Of a stretch of 64,000 nucleotides of DNA, positions 17,653 to 25,951 are shown piece by piece (the stretch's first letter is position 1; the number at the start of each line of letters is the position of its first letter). The stretch is from Chitinophaga pinensis. GTDB taxonomy: Bacteria > Bacteroidota > Bacteroidia > Chitinophagales > Chitinophagaceae. A model generated the notes under the pieces. It ran no database searches and was not told where the DNA came from. It worked only from the letters and a program-made list of their open reading frames with translations. Location: contig CALQSB010000009.1 of NCBI GenBank assembly GCA_943333125.1, forward strand, positions 1-64,000, in the 5' to 3' direction. The position numbers and the translations under genes were made by a program.

Positions 17653-19029
17653 TTATTTTTTATGTCTTTCCTTCCAGAGTTGATTAAAAGTTTTTTCACT
17701 GAATTGCAATTCTCCTCTGTTTTTATTCCAATCTGAAAATAATTTATTAACAAATTTATTTTTAATTCTGCTGTTTCCCAGGTTCATCAATTTGCGATGT
17801 GTACTGGCAATTTTCCAGGCTTTCCAGGCGAATCTTTCTGTAATATCTGCGTTTCCTTCGTCAACTGATTCATGTCTGTTCTCCAGCAACAATTCATGAA
17901 TATTTATTTTTACAGAACAAACTTCTGTGCAATTGCCACATAATGAAGAGGCATAACTTAAATGTTTGAAAGCAGACATGCCTTGTAAGTGCGGAGTTAT
18001 AACACTTCCAATAGGTCCGCTGTATGTGGCTCCGTAACTATGACCACCAATATTTTTATAAACCGGACAAGCATTTAAACAAGCGCCGCAACGAATACAA
18101 TACAAGCTTTCTCTTTGCTTAGGATTTTTTAAAATATTCGTACGATTATTATCCAGCAGTATTACATACATTTCTTTAGGGCCATCGGTTTCATTGGCTT
18201 GACGCGGACCTGTTACAATGGTATTATATACGGTCATTTGTTGACCGGTGCCATAAGTACTCAGCAAAGGCCAGAAAAGTGCAAGATCATTTATAGAAGG
18301 AATTACTTTTTCAATGCCTACGATTACAATATGTGTATTGGGAAAAGAACAGCTTAATCTTGCATTGCCTTCATTTTCGGTTATGGCAATGCCGCCAATA
18401 TCGCTGATGATAAAATTAGCACCCGTAACACCCACTTCCGCCTGCACGTATTTTTTTCTTAAAATATTTCTTGCAACAAGCGTGAGTTCTTCGGGAGTTA
18501 GGTTGGGTGGTGTTCCTAATTTTTCTGAAAATAATTTTGCCACATCTTCTTTGCTTTTGTGCATCGCTGGTGTAACAATATGATAAGGTGCTTCGCCGTC
18601 GAGTTGTTGTATATATTCTCCCAGATCCGTTTCTATGCTTTCAATTCCGTTTTCTTCGAGAGCTTTGTTTAAATGAATCTCTTCCGTAACCATGCTCTTG
18701 CTTTTCACCAGCGTCTTACAATTTTTTTGCTGACAGATATTCAGAATTTCATCAATAGCTTGCTGACTATTTTCAGCCCAGATTACTTTTCCTCCTCGCT
18801 TGCTGAATTGTTTTTCAAATTCTTCCAACTGATGATCAAGTGTTTCAAGAGCTTTCCATTTTATGTTCTTTGCTTTTTCTCTGGCAAAGTCTAGGTTTTC
18901 AAATTGTTGCTTGCCTTGAGGAACTACGGCATTGTATTTTCCAATATTGAAATTGATTTTTCTTCTGTGTTCGAGATCAGCAGTTTTGAATGCAGACTTT
19001 TCGAGAAATATATCAGATGTTTCGGACAT
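17653..19029 (-). CDS. lutB: Iron-sulfur LUD-domain protein, LutB-type lactate utilisation subunit
   Basis: LutB is the 4Fe-4S subunit of the LutABC L-lactate oxidation complex. 458 residues: LUD domain at about 65-285 (TEEIHLNKALEENGIE, TGANFIISDIGGIAITENEGN), then two ferredoxin-type clusters with C311/C314/C317/C321 and C364/C367/C371, and a C-terminal helical tail. Neither LutA (CCG-domain) nor LutC is adjacent, unlike the Bacillus operon, so its partners must be encoded elsewhere. A strong terminator follows the stop, so it appears to be transcribed alone or with the gene upstream. Confidence 0.92.
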   Translation of the reverse strand: MSETSDIFLEKSAFKTADLEHRRKINFNIGKYNAVVPQGKQQFENLDFAREKAKNIKWKALETLDHQLEEFEKQFSKRGGKVIWAENSQQAIDEILNICQQKNCKTLVKSKSMVTEEIHLNKALEENGIESIETDLGEYIQQLDGEAPYHIVTPAMHKSKEDVAKLFSEKLGTPPNLTPEELTLVARNILRKKYVQAEVGVTGANFIISDIGGIAITENEGNARLSCSFPNTHIVIVGIEKVIPSINDLALFWPLLSTYGTGQQMTVYNTIVTGPRQANETDGPKEMYVILLDNNRTNILKNPKQRESLYCIRCGACLNACPVYKNIGGHSYGATYSGPIGSVITPHLQGMSAFKHLSYASSLCGNCTEVCSVKINIHELLLENRHESVDEGNADITERFAWKAWKIASTHRKLMNLGNSRIKNKFVNKLFSDWNKNRGELQFSEKTFNQLWKERHKK

Positions 19030-19082
19030 AGAAAATGGTTTACTGCTGCGAATTTACTATAAATGTCTACACGGGAATAACA

Positions 19083-20381
19083 TTATTTATGAACAGCAGA
19101 TTTTGCAACAGGTATTTTGAATTCCTTGTCAACAGTTTCAAAAATTTCCTTTTCAATAGCATAAAACGAAGAACAATCATCTGTTACATAACCGCTTCCG
19201 CTGCCATTGGTTATAAAGATAAATCCATTGCCTTTTTTTGCATCAACAAATGCATCACTTACCAACCCATAAGCGTCACCTGAATGACCAAACATGGAAA
19301 CGTTTCCTGAAAATATTTCATCATTGTCTTTGGTATTGGTGATTAAATGTATGCCAAGTCCCCATTTTCTGTAAAGGCCATTAGCATAATCTCCATTTGT
19401 GCCATCAAATTTCCATTGAGAAGTTGTCATTGCTGCAATTGATGCTTTACTGATGATTTGCTGATTAAGATATTTACCATCGTTTAAAAAAAGAGTAAAT
19501 ACTTTTGCCAGATCTGATCCTGAAATCCTTAAGCCACCTTGTGGAGCAAATCTGATTGCATTGGTGCCTGTAATATAATCATCGAAATTTTCGGGCAATT
19601 TATTTTTATCATTATAATGATCGCATTGTGGAATCCAGTTGCCATCAATCTTTCTGTAAATAATTGCGAGTTTATCGTTATCACCAATTGTTCTTACATT
19701 ATAAGTGGCATTGATACCTAGCGGAGTAAAAATATATTTTTGACAATAATTATCAAATCTTTCGCCTGATATTTTTTCAATGAGTGTACCAATGATGCCA
19801 TAATTGAGATTACAATAATTGAAATACAATCCAGGCTTTTGATTAAGAAACAATGCTTTTGAATAATACTTTCCATTCGAATTTATTAGTTCCGATAAAT
19901 TGGGTACAGGATTTTGTTCGTAAACAACGCTTAAGAATGAATCATAAGCTTTCGGGTCATCTGTTAAACAAGAAGTATGTGAGAGCAGCATTCTTGGCGT
20001 GATGGCAACATCATTATAAAAAGGGTTACTAATTTCATAGCCCAATATTTTGCTGATATTATCATCCAGATTTATTTTCTTTTGTTCTACCAACTGCATA
20101 AATGCAATAGTGGTTATCGTTTTTGAAATACTTGCTACTCTAAAAAGAGTATTGTTATTTACTGGGTTATTGGTTTCTATATTGCTACTTCCAAAATTTA
20201 CAACATCAGTTATTTTGTTTTTATTGAACAATACAACCGTGCCGCCTGTGAGTTCATATTTTTCTGAAATTTGCTTAACGTCTTTTTTTAGTTGTTGCGC
20301 CAAAATAAAAGTTGTAGGCATAAATAAAAAACATAAAATGCTTGAATAAAATATATAGTAGTTTACATGCTTGCTTTTCAT
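19083..20381 (-). CDS. Exported serine hydrolase, beta-lactamase/PBP-related (class C fold)
   Basis: 432 residues with an N-terminal hydrophobic signal region (about 8-28). The catalytic SxxK is S84-I-S-K87, the second motif looks like YCN (in FNYCNLNYG) near residue 194, and HSGDAYG near 385 fits the third motif (HxG). This set is typical of beta-lactamase-fold D-aminopeptidases and esterases (PF00144), where the true substrate varies widely, so a role in antibiotic resistance should not be assumed. It lies 53 bases upstream of lutB on the same strand. Confidence 0.85.
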   Translation of the reverse strand: MKSKHVNYYIFYSSILCFLFMPTTFILAQQLKKDVKQISEKYELTGGTVVLFNKNKITDVVNFGSSNIETNNPVNNNTLFRVASISKTITTIAFMQLVEQKKINLDDNISKILGYEISNPFYNDVAITPRMLLSHTSCLTDDPKAYDSFLSVVYEQNPVPNLSELINSNGKYYSKALFLNQKPGLYFNYCNLNYGIIGTLIEKISGERFDNYCQKYIFTPLGINATYNVRTIGDNDKLAIIYRKIDGNWIPQCDHYNDKNKLPENFDDYITGTNAIRFAPQGGLRISGSDLAKVFTLFLNDGKYLNQQIISKASIAAMTTSQWKFDGTNGDYANGLYRKWGLGIHLITNTKDNDEIFSGNVSMFGHSGDAYGLVSDAFVDAKKGNGFIFITNGSGSGYVTDDCSSFYAIEKEIFETVDKEFKIPVAKSAVHK

Positions 20382-20426
20382 TGAAATAAAATATTTATTG
20401 ATTAAAGTTAAAGTAGAAAAGTTTGA

Positions 20427-21191
20427 CTAATAAATAAACGGGAAAACAATTTTTCTCTCCTTTGGATAATTAGGGATGTTTTTCACATTCCAGTCGTAAT
20501 GATTTTTAGCTCGTGGAATCAAATTAGCGCAGGTCCATATCATAAAACTAAAAGCCGGAAGATTTCCTGCCATCAGCGCAAAGCCGCTCCACTCGATGAT
20601 TTCTCCAAAAAGATTAGGAGATGAAATGTATTTGAACAAAAATCCATTCGGTATTTTATATCCTGTTTCTCCAGGTTTTCTTAAAGCGATTAAGATGTTA
20701 TCGGATTTGATATTGATATACATGCCCATTGCAAACAGCAATATTCCTGCAATAAAATGTGGACTATCAATCCAGCTTGAATCGTATTCTTGAGGAATTG
20801 TTTGATTGGATAAATAATACCCATTTAATCCTGCATTGATTAAATTAAAAAATACTGCGCTTATCATAATTGCCAATGGCATTTTTTTGGGTGTGCTTTT
20901 GATTCTGATGGGATAAATGATAGTGCGGTTCACATAATGGATAATCCAAAGCACAAACAATATCCAGACAAATGAATCGAAATTATTTTTATAAGCAAAT
21001 AAGTAATAAGACATAATCGCCAGTGAAGGCATTTCCATTACAAACCATGCGAGTTTATTATTGATAGTAACTCCCCATTTTTCAGAAGTATGACGGCCAA
21101 AAGGAGCAGTCACAAAGAACATCGTAATATGAACAATTGCGGCAATGGCAATCCAAATGAGCATTATAAAATATAATGAGGGTCTATCCAT
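20427..21191 (-). CDS. Steroid 5-alpha-reductase-family membrane protein (DUF1295-like)
   Basis: 254 residues with about six membrane segments. The C-terminal third carries the 3-oxo-5-alpha-steroid 4-dehydrogenase signature: NPFGILY-like loop preceded by isoprenylcysteine-methyltransferase-like features (FGEIIEWSGFALMAG near residue 197) and an NHYDWNVKNIPNYPKERK motif near the end, which in the family helps bind NADPH. Bacterial members probably reduce or methylate membrane lipids; the substrate is unknown. It starts seven bases downstream of the stop of the upstream gene, indicating an operon with the next two genes. Confidence 0.75.
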   Translation of the reverse strand: MDRPSLYFIMLIWIAIAAIVHITMFFVTAPFGRHTSEKWGVTINNKLAWFVMEMPSLAIMSYYLFAYKNNFDSFVWILFVLWIIHYVNRTIIYPIRIKSTPKKMPLAIMISAVFFNLINAGLNGYYLSNQTIPQEYDSSWIDSPHFIAGILLFAMGMYINIKSDNILIALRKPGETGYKIPNGFLFKYISSPNLFGEIIEWSGFALMAGNLPAFSFMIWTCANLIPRAKNHYDWNVKNIPNYPKERKIVFPFIY

Positions 21192-21197
21192 TGTGAA

Positions 21198-21830
21198 TTA
21201 ATGAATCATTAATCCATTCAACAATTCAAACATGTCGTTTTTATATTCTTCAAGTAAGTTCTGGCTTGTGTAGGAAATGAACTGAATGGTGCCGCCTTCG
21301 CTTGAATAGTAGTAACCAAGATAAGTGAATTTAATTCCTGATATAGAACCATTCATTTGCATGAAAAATATTTTCTTTCCATTCACCATTCTGTATTCTT
21401 CGGTAATAACTTTTGTATCGGGTGCTGCATCTTTTGCATTTGAAACAGCAAGCCTTTTTAAGTTGTCAATGGGAATATTTATTTTTTCTGTAATCAACAT
21501 TGCATAAATATCTTTTTCTTTAGATTGAAAAGAATATTCCTGTGCTTCTCCGGCAGGATTCTTTTTATAACTCCAGAATTTGGGGTTTATGAAAATGCCG
21601 CTATTTACTTTATTACTTTTTACTTCAAAAGTTGCCTTGTCATTTTTTGAATAAACAACATTGCTCACCGGGATTTCTTTTTCTTCAGTTTCAGAAGAAT
21701 CATTGGCATATTTCCAGGTGCCGTCTTCATATAAAAATACTTGATCTCCTTTGTCGGTTACTGCTTGTATCTGAGAAAATCCAAGGGATACTAAAAAAGT
21801 AAACAGACTGAATGTGATTGTTTTTTTCAT
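21198..21830 (-). CDS. Exported hypothetical protein with an SH3-like 'DGTWKY' N-terminus
   Basis: 210 residues from ATG 21830, with a signal peptide ending near FSQIQA. The mature protein opens with DKGDQVFLYEDGTWKYAN, a phrase common to small periplasmic Bacteroidota proteins of unknown role. The rest contains mixed alpha/beta sequence with KNPAGEAQEYSFQSK and a Tyr-rich end (YLGYYYSSEGG). Its ATG overlaps the stop of the upstream reductase gene by one base (TAATG), so the two are translationally coupled. No function is claimed. Confidence 0.7.
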   Translation of the reverse strand: MKKTITFSLFTFLVSLGFSQIQAVTDKGDQVFLYEDGTWKYANDSSETEEKEIPVSNVVYSKNDKATFEVKSNKVNSGIFINPKFWSYKKNPAGEAQEYSFQSKEKDIYAMLITEKINIPIDNLKRLAVSNAKDAAPDTKVITEEYRMVNGKKIFFMQMNGSISGIKFTYLGYYYSSEGGTIQFISYTSQNLLEEYKNDMFELLNGLMIH

Positions 21831-22969
21831 TATAAAATTTGGCTCGTTTTTGTATAAATAACTTTTCTTTCTTTTAGATAGTTCATAATAAAGCTGAAGC
21901 ATTTTTCATCATGGCCAATTAACTCAGGCGGAAAAACACCTTTTGCTATAAAAAGATTTTCTAACATCATATTGGCAGCAGCCGTTGCGGTATAGCCTGT
22001 AGTTCTGGCCATAGATGAGGTTTGTGTTTCAGGATTATATTCGTCGTACAAATCGTAAACAATTTTTTCCTGTTCCCCTTTTTTATTTTTTCCTGATAAA
22101 GAAATCCTCATCACTGTTAATTCAGGTTCTGTTTCGCCAAGCTTCCATTCGTTAATTAATAGCTTACTTGTAAATTCAAGCGGCGAACATTCTACACCTG
22201 AAATATTTATTTTTTCGGTGCTGAAGAAGCCGCTGGCTTTGAGCATTCGAATATATTCAATGTGACCGGGATAACGCAATGTTTTTTCTTTTCTGTTTTT
22301 GATATGAGGCATAGTAAACAAAATCGATCTCAATCCATCTGTATTAAATGCTTCAAGTGTACCCACATTATCAAACTCCATAAATTCAAGTTCAGTAAGG
22401 GCTTCATGCGTTACAATATTTCCATTTTCAACATATCGCGCAGGTCGGGTGTATTCTTCAATCACATCAATAGGAGAGAATGGCGCTTTATAACAGAAAG
22501 GCCATTTCTTTACTTTAGGCAATCCGCCAACTAAACATTCAAAATCAGTCAACTCCATAATTGCGTTATATCTTCCCAGAATAAAATTACCCATACCAGG
22601 AGCAACACCACAGTCAACAATAGCCGTAACACCTTTTTCTTTGGCGAGATCATTGAGTGCTAATGCATCTTCAGGAAAAAACGAAATATCAACTACGTTT
22701 TTTCCTGCCGTAATAATTTGTTTCAAGGTTTCAAACCCTAGGAATCCTGGAACAGCACAAATCACTAAATCGAAATTATTTATAGCATTTTGTAATGCAG
22801 AATGATCAGTAACATTTAAGGAGATTGTTTTTATTTTAGCATTCTTTCTTGAAACAAAATCCAGTCTTTCTGAATTCATATCAGAAACAGTGACTTCGTG
22901 TTGTGATGCCAAATCAATAGCCATGGCAGATCCTACCATGCCAGCGCCTAATACTATAATTTTACTCAT
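21830..22969 (-). CDS. Saccharopine dehydrogenase-family NAD(P)-dependent reductase
   Basis: 379 residues. The N-terminal Rossmann fold shows GAGMVGSAMAIDL at residues 8-20 and an acidic residue at the end of the second strand (SDMNSERLDF). The catalytic-domain phrase VDCGVAPGMGNFILGRY near residue 118 and the C-terminal RTTGYTATAAANMMLENL match saccharopine dehydrogenase (Lys9-like) proteins, which form or split saccharopine in lysine metabolism. Related enzymes act on carboxynorspermidine, so the substrate is inferred. It is first in a three-gene minus-strand operon and is followed with a one-base overlap. Confidence 0.85.
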   Translation of the reverse strand: MSKIIVLGAGMVGSAMAIDLASQHEVTVSDMNSERLDFVSRKNAKIKTISLNVTDHSALQNAINNFDLVICAVPGFLGFETLKQIITAGKNVVDISFFPEDALALNDLAKEKGVTAIVDCGVAPGMGNFILGRYNAIMELTDFECLVGGLPKVKKWPFCYKAPFSPIDVIEEYTRPARYVENGNIVTHEALTELEFMEFDNVGTLEAFNTDGLRSILFTMPHIKNRKEKTLRYPGHIEYIRMLKASGFFSTEKINISGVECSPLEFTSKLLINEWKLGETEPELTVMRISLSGKNKKGEQEKIVYDLYDEYNPETQTSSMARTTGYTATAAANMMLENLFIAKGVFPPELIGHDEKCFSFIMNYLKERKVIYTKTSQIL

Positions 22970-23029
22970 TTGAATTACTTATTTAAGATGACGAAAGTAA
23001 CGAAAAAACTCGTGTTAATGCCTCTGCTG

Positions 23030-23383
23030 GCCTCTGCTGGTGTTATCACCAGCAGAGATAGCTTTCATGCCTCTTCTGCCTCTGTTGGGGTTATCACCAA
23101 CGGAGAAATCTCTTCTGCCTCTGTTGGGGTTATCACCAACGGAGAAATCTCTCATGCCTCTATTGGTGTTATCACCGTCAGAGAAAGCTCTTATGCCTCT
23201 ATAGGTGTTATCACCGTCAGAGAAATCTCTCATGCCTCTATTGGTGTTATCACCAACGGAGAAATCTCTCATGCCTCTATTGGTGTTATCACCAACGGAG
23301 AAAGCTCTCATGCCTCTATTGGTGTTATCACCGACAGAGAAAGCTCTCATGCCTCTATTGGTGTTATCACCGACAGAGAAAGC
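23030..23383. repeat. Tandem array of nine 39-bp units, each a stem-loop
   Basis: Units start GCCTCT and read GCCTCTrTTGGTGTTATCACC... at 23030, 23078, 23117, 23156, 23195, 23234, 23273, 23312 and 23351 (last one partial), with a nine-base filler before the second. Each can fold as CTCTGTTGGTG-TTAT-CACCAACGGAG or a variant, an 11-pair stem with a four-base loop. Stem changes are partly compensatory (GCT/AGC in unit 1, GTT/AAC in units 2-3). The array lies in the 484-base gap between divergently read start regions (the reductase starts at 22969) and the MFS stop. Open frames on both strands through it are repeat by-products. Confidence 0.9.
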
Positions 23384-23411
23384 TAAAGAAATAGGCTTTT
23401 TTCTATTAAAT

Positions 23412-23437
23412 CATTGTTGGTGAAAACACCAACAATG
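23412..23437. repeat. Isolated perfect hairpin related to the 39-bp array
   Basis: CATTGTTGGTG-AAAA-CACCAACAATG, an 11-pair perfect stem with an AAAA loop. The core GTTGGTG/CACCAAC equals that of the array; the loop AAAA equals that of the two hairpins at 59717-59788. It ends 17 bases from the stop of the MFS gene and could help end its transcript. Confidence 0.75.
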
Positions 23438-23453
23438 GCACCAACTAGGGCAA

Positions 23454-24680
23454 TCAGCTTTCTGTAAAATTCATCGATTTACCATAGGTTTCGGGTAAAG
23501 CAAATGCTGATAATAGTGCCAAGGCCCACACAATACTTCCGGTAATGATTAATCCTTCAGTAAGATTTAATCCAAAATAGGATTCTATAAAAAGATGAAA
23601 TGGTATCATGATTGTAACTGCGCCTCTCATAAAATTGGTAACTGTAGCAGTTACAGTTACCCTAAGATTGGTTCCAAAATGTTCGGATGTGGTGGTTACA
23701 AATACTGATAAATAACCACATCCCAATCCCATCAAATAAGAAGTAAGATTGATACTGATGCCATTAAAAATATGTATGAAATGAAAAAATGTAGCTACAA
23801 CTCCAAAGAACATGTAGGCCAATAATATTTTCTTTCTTGTTTTAAACCATTGACTTAAAATGCCGCTCGATAAATCTCCAGAAGCAATTCCTATTTGAAA
23901 TAAAATAAAACAAGTTGATAATTTCAATCCATCAATATGATGTGCCTTTGCCAATTCGGGAGAAAGAGTAATCAACAATCCAACAGAATACCAAATGGGA
24001 ACACCCATTAAAATACAAGCAATATATTTTAATACTCTTTGTTTGGATGAGAACAACAAGCTAAAAGATCCTTTGGTAACAGCTGATTTTTTTGCGGTAA
24101 CAAATAGGGAAGTCTCCATGGATTTAATCCTGATGAACAACAATAAAAAACCTGCAAAACCTGCGCTGATAAAGGCTTGTCGCCATGGAAGGAAATCTCC
24201 TGCTAATCCTGCTGTTACGGCGCCTAATGCGCCAAGCGTTGCTACTAAAATGGTGCCATATCCTCTTTTTTCAACGCTCATGCTTTCTCCTACAAGGGTA
24301 ATGCCTGCACCCAATTCGCCTGCCAATCCAACACCTGCTAAAAAACGTATCACTGCATAAGTATTTACATCATGAATAAAACCATTGGCAATATTGCATA
24401 ATGAATACAATACAATAGAACCGAATAAAGCGGTTACCCTTCCTTTTTTATCGGCTATAATTCCTGTGATAATACCACCCATCATCATACCCGCCATTTG
24501 CACAGCAAGCAACGTTTCTCCGGTTCTGGTTAATGCATCGCCAGACAATCCCAGTTCTTTCAAAGAAGGAATACGATATACATTGAATAAAAATAAATCA
24601 AAGGCATCGATGAAAAATCCAAGTCCTGCGGCAATAACTGCAATGTTAAAAACAGAATGATAAACTTTATGCTGTTGCAT
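23454..24680 (-). CDS. MFS transporter, probable sugar/amino-sugar permease
   Basis: 408 residues with twelve predicted membrane segments. The first loop carries the MFS motif GIIADKKGRV near residue 78, and FIDAFDLFLF near 23 resembles metabolite:H+ symporters. A second phrase RFLAGVGLAGELGAGITL near 112 is also family-like. It starts two bases after the SGNH/T9SS gene stop and shares a transcript with a GH109-type enzyme and a hexosamine-kinase-like protein, which suggests uptake of an amino sugar or its glycoside. That substrate is inferred from context only. Confidence 0.85.
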   Translation of the reverse strand: MQQHKVYHSVFNIAVIAAGLGFFIDAFDLFLFNVYRIPSLKELGLSGDALTRTGETLLAVQMAGMMMGGIITGIIADKKGRVTALFGSIVLYSLCNIANGFIHDVNTYAVIRFLAGVGLAGELGAGITLVGESMSVEKRGYGTILVATLGALGAVTAGLAGDFLPWRQAFISAGFAGFLLLFIRIKSMETSLFVTAKKSAVTKGSFSLLFSSKQRVLKYIACILMGVPIWYSVGLLITLSPELAKAHHIDGLKLSTCFILFQIGIASGDLSSGILSQWFKTRKKILLAYMFFGVVATFFHFIHIFNGISINLTSYLMGLGCGYLSVFVTTTSEHFGTNLRVTVTATVTNFMRGAVTIMIPFHLFIESYFGLNLTEGLIITGSIVWALALLSAFALPETYGKSMNFTES

Positions 24681-24682
24681 GT

Positions 24683-25930
24683 TTAAAACTTTATAACAGA
24701 AATTGGTTTTACAATAGCGTTCTCAAATTTAATAATATAAACACCTGAAGCCAATGTCGACAAATCAATACTTGTGTAATTAGTCTGCAGCATATCTGAT
24801 TTTAAGAATTGTCCCAATTGATTATACAATAAATATTTTTTTCCTTTCAATGCTGCGTTAGTATAAAGAGTCAGCATGTTTTTAACCGGATTGGGATAAT
24901 ATCTTATCTCGTCAGCAGATTGTAAAACTATAATATTAATTGAAACAGATCTTTGACTGGTTCTACCACATTTTGAAGAAGTCAATGTAACAATATAGCT
25001 TCCGCTTTGAGTGTATGTATGTGAAGGATTTGATTGAGTATCATAAGAGCGGTCTCCAAAATCCCATACATACTCATCACCTGCTGTTGATGAATTCTGA
25101 AAGGAAGCGGTGTTGTCGAGTAGCGAATAATTGAAATTAGCCACAGGGTCATATTTACCAACGAACCATTTTGATAAAGAATCATAAACTAAATTTTTCG
25201 CTGCAGCTCTTATGATATGAGCAACTGAATCAGGAAGACCGTTGTTGAATGTGATATTTTCAGGATTCTTTCTTAAGATTACCGAATAGAAAGCACAAGC
25301 GGTAGCGTAAGAGCCCGCAACAGAGGGATGACTTCCGTCGGTGGAATACAATTCAATTTCTGGATGTGTGGTTCTTAATAATTTCCAAACCGATCCTGCG
25401 GGTGAAATCAGCGCATTGTTGTCAAAGGCCATTTTCATGTAACGAAGGTGCAGCAAACTGTCCATGCCTTCATAAGTACAAACAGGCGGCCATGTGGTGC
25501 AATTGGAAGCATCTCCTATTTTTCTTCCCCAGGTTCTGTAAAAAACCGTTTCAACACAAGGACTGTATTGATTTATAATACTGTCTAATGTTCTTGCATA
25601 AGGAAATACTTCTACCGCAACCTGATCGTCGGGAAAGGATGGCAGCTGGCTCTGTTCCTGCAAGACCACATAATCCCAATTGCCAGCCTGGATTTTATTC
25701 AGTGATGTCGCATTAGTTGAATGCCCTTGCAAAGTGTATCCTCCGGGCGTATTGCTGTCGACAATGACAGTGTCATTGGTTGACAATGCAACGTTTTTAA
25801 ATAATAAAGGCAAATTGTTGACTCCTGTATAACTGTTTCCTAAAAACAACACTCGTTTTGATTGAGCAAAGTTTTGATTGGAGCAAGCAATGAAAATTAA
25901 TAGTCCTAATAAGCTAATTCTGTAAAACAT
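24683..25930 (-). CDS. Secreted SGNH-type hydrolase with PKD domain and T9SS sorting signal
   Basis: 415 residues: signal peptide to about residue 22, an SGNH/GDSL-like domain at about 25-240, a PKD domain at 255-325 (EYVWDFGDRSYDTQSNPSHTY), and a T9SS type A sorting domain at the end (YYPNPVKNML ... ASGVYIIKF ... PISVIKF). SGNH block I is FLGNSYT with the candidate nucleophile Ser, block V is DGSHPS with the Asp-x-x-His pair near residue 195. It is therefore a probable surface or secreted esterase, perhaps a deacetylase acting on glycans. It is the third gene of the kinase / GH109 / esterase / MFS cluster. Confidence 0.82.
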   Translation of the reverse strand: MFYRISLLGLLIFIACSNQNFAQSKRVLFLGNSYTGVNNLPLLFKNVALSTNDTVIVDSNTPGGYTLQGHSTNATSLNKIQAGNWDYVVLQEQSQLPSFPDDQVAVEVFPYARTLDSIINQYSPCVETVFYRTWGRKIGDASNCTTWPPVCTYEGMDSLLHLRYMKMAFDNNALISPAGSVWKLLRTTHPEIELYSTDGSHPSVAGSYATACAFYSVILRKNPENITFNNGLPDSVAHIIRAAAKNLVYDSLSKWFVGKYDPVANFNYSLLDNTASFQNSSTAGDEYVWDFGDRSYDTQSNPSHTYTQSGSYIVTLTSSKCGRTSQRSVSINIIVLQSADEIRYYPNPVKNMLTLYTNAALKGKKYLLYNQLGQFLKSDMLQTNYTSIDLSTLASGVYIIKFENAIVKPISVIKF

Positions 25931-25951
25931 AATATGGTGATGTTCGGTTTT

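Noticed and set aside
19083-20381. Class C beta-lactamase conferring resistance
   Set aside because: PF00144 proteins include many peptidases and esterases; the second motif is YCN, not the YSN/YAN of AmpC, and no ampR is adjacent.
23030-23383. CRISPR array
   Set aside because: The 39-bp units adjoin directly with no unique spacers and no cas genes are nearby.
22970-23423. Open reading frames on both strands through the 39-bp array
   Set aside because: Their sequence is entirely the translated tandem repeat (for example VITNGEISHASIG repeated), which has a length divisible by three, so open frames arise automatically. No start context or homology.
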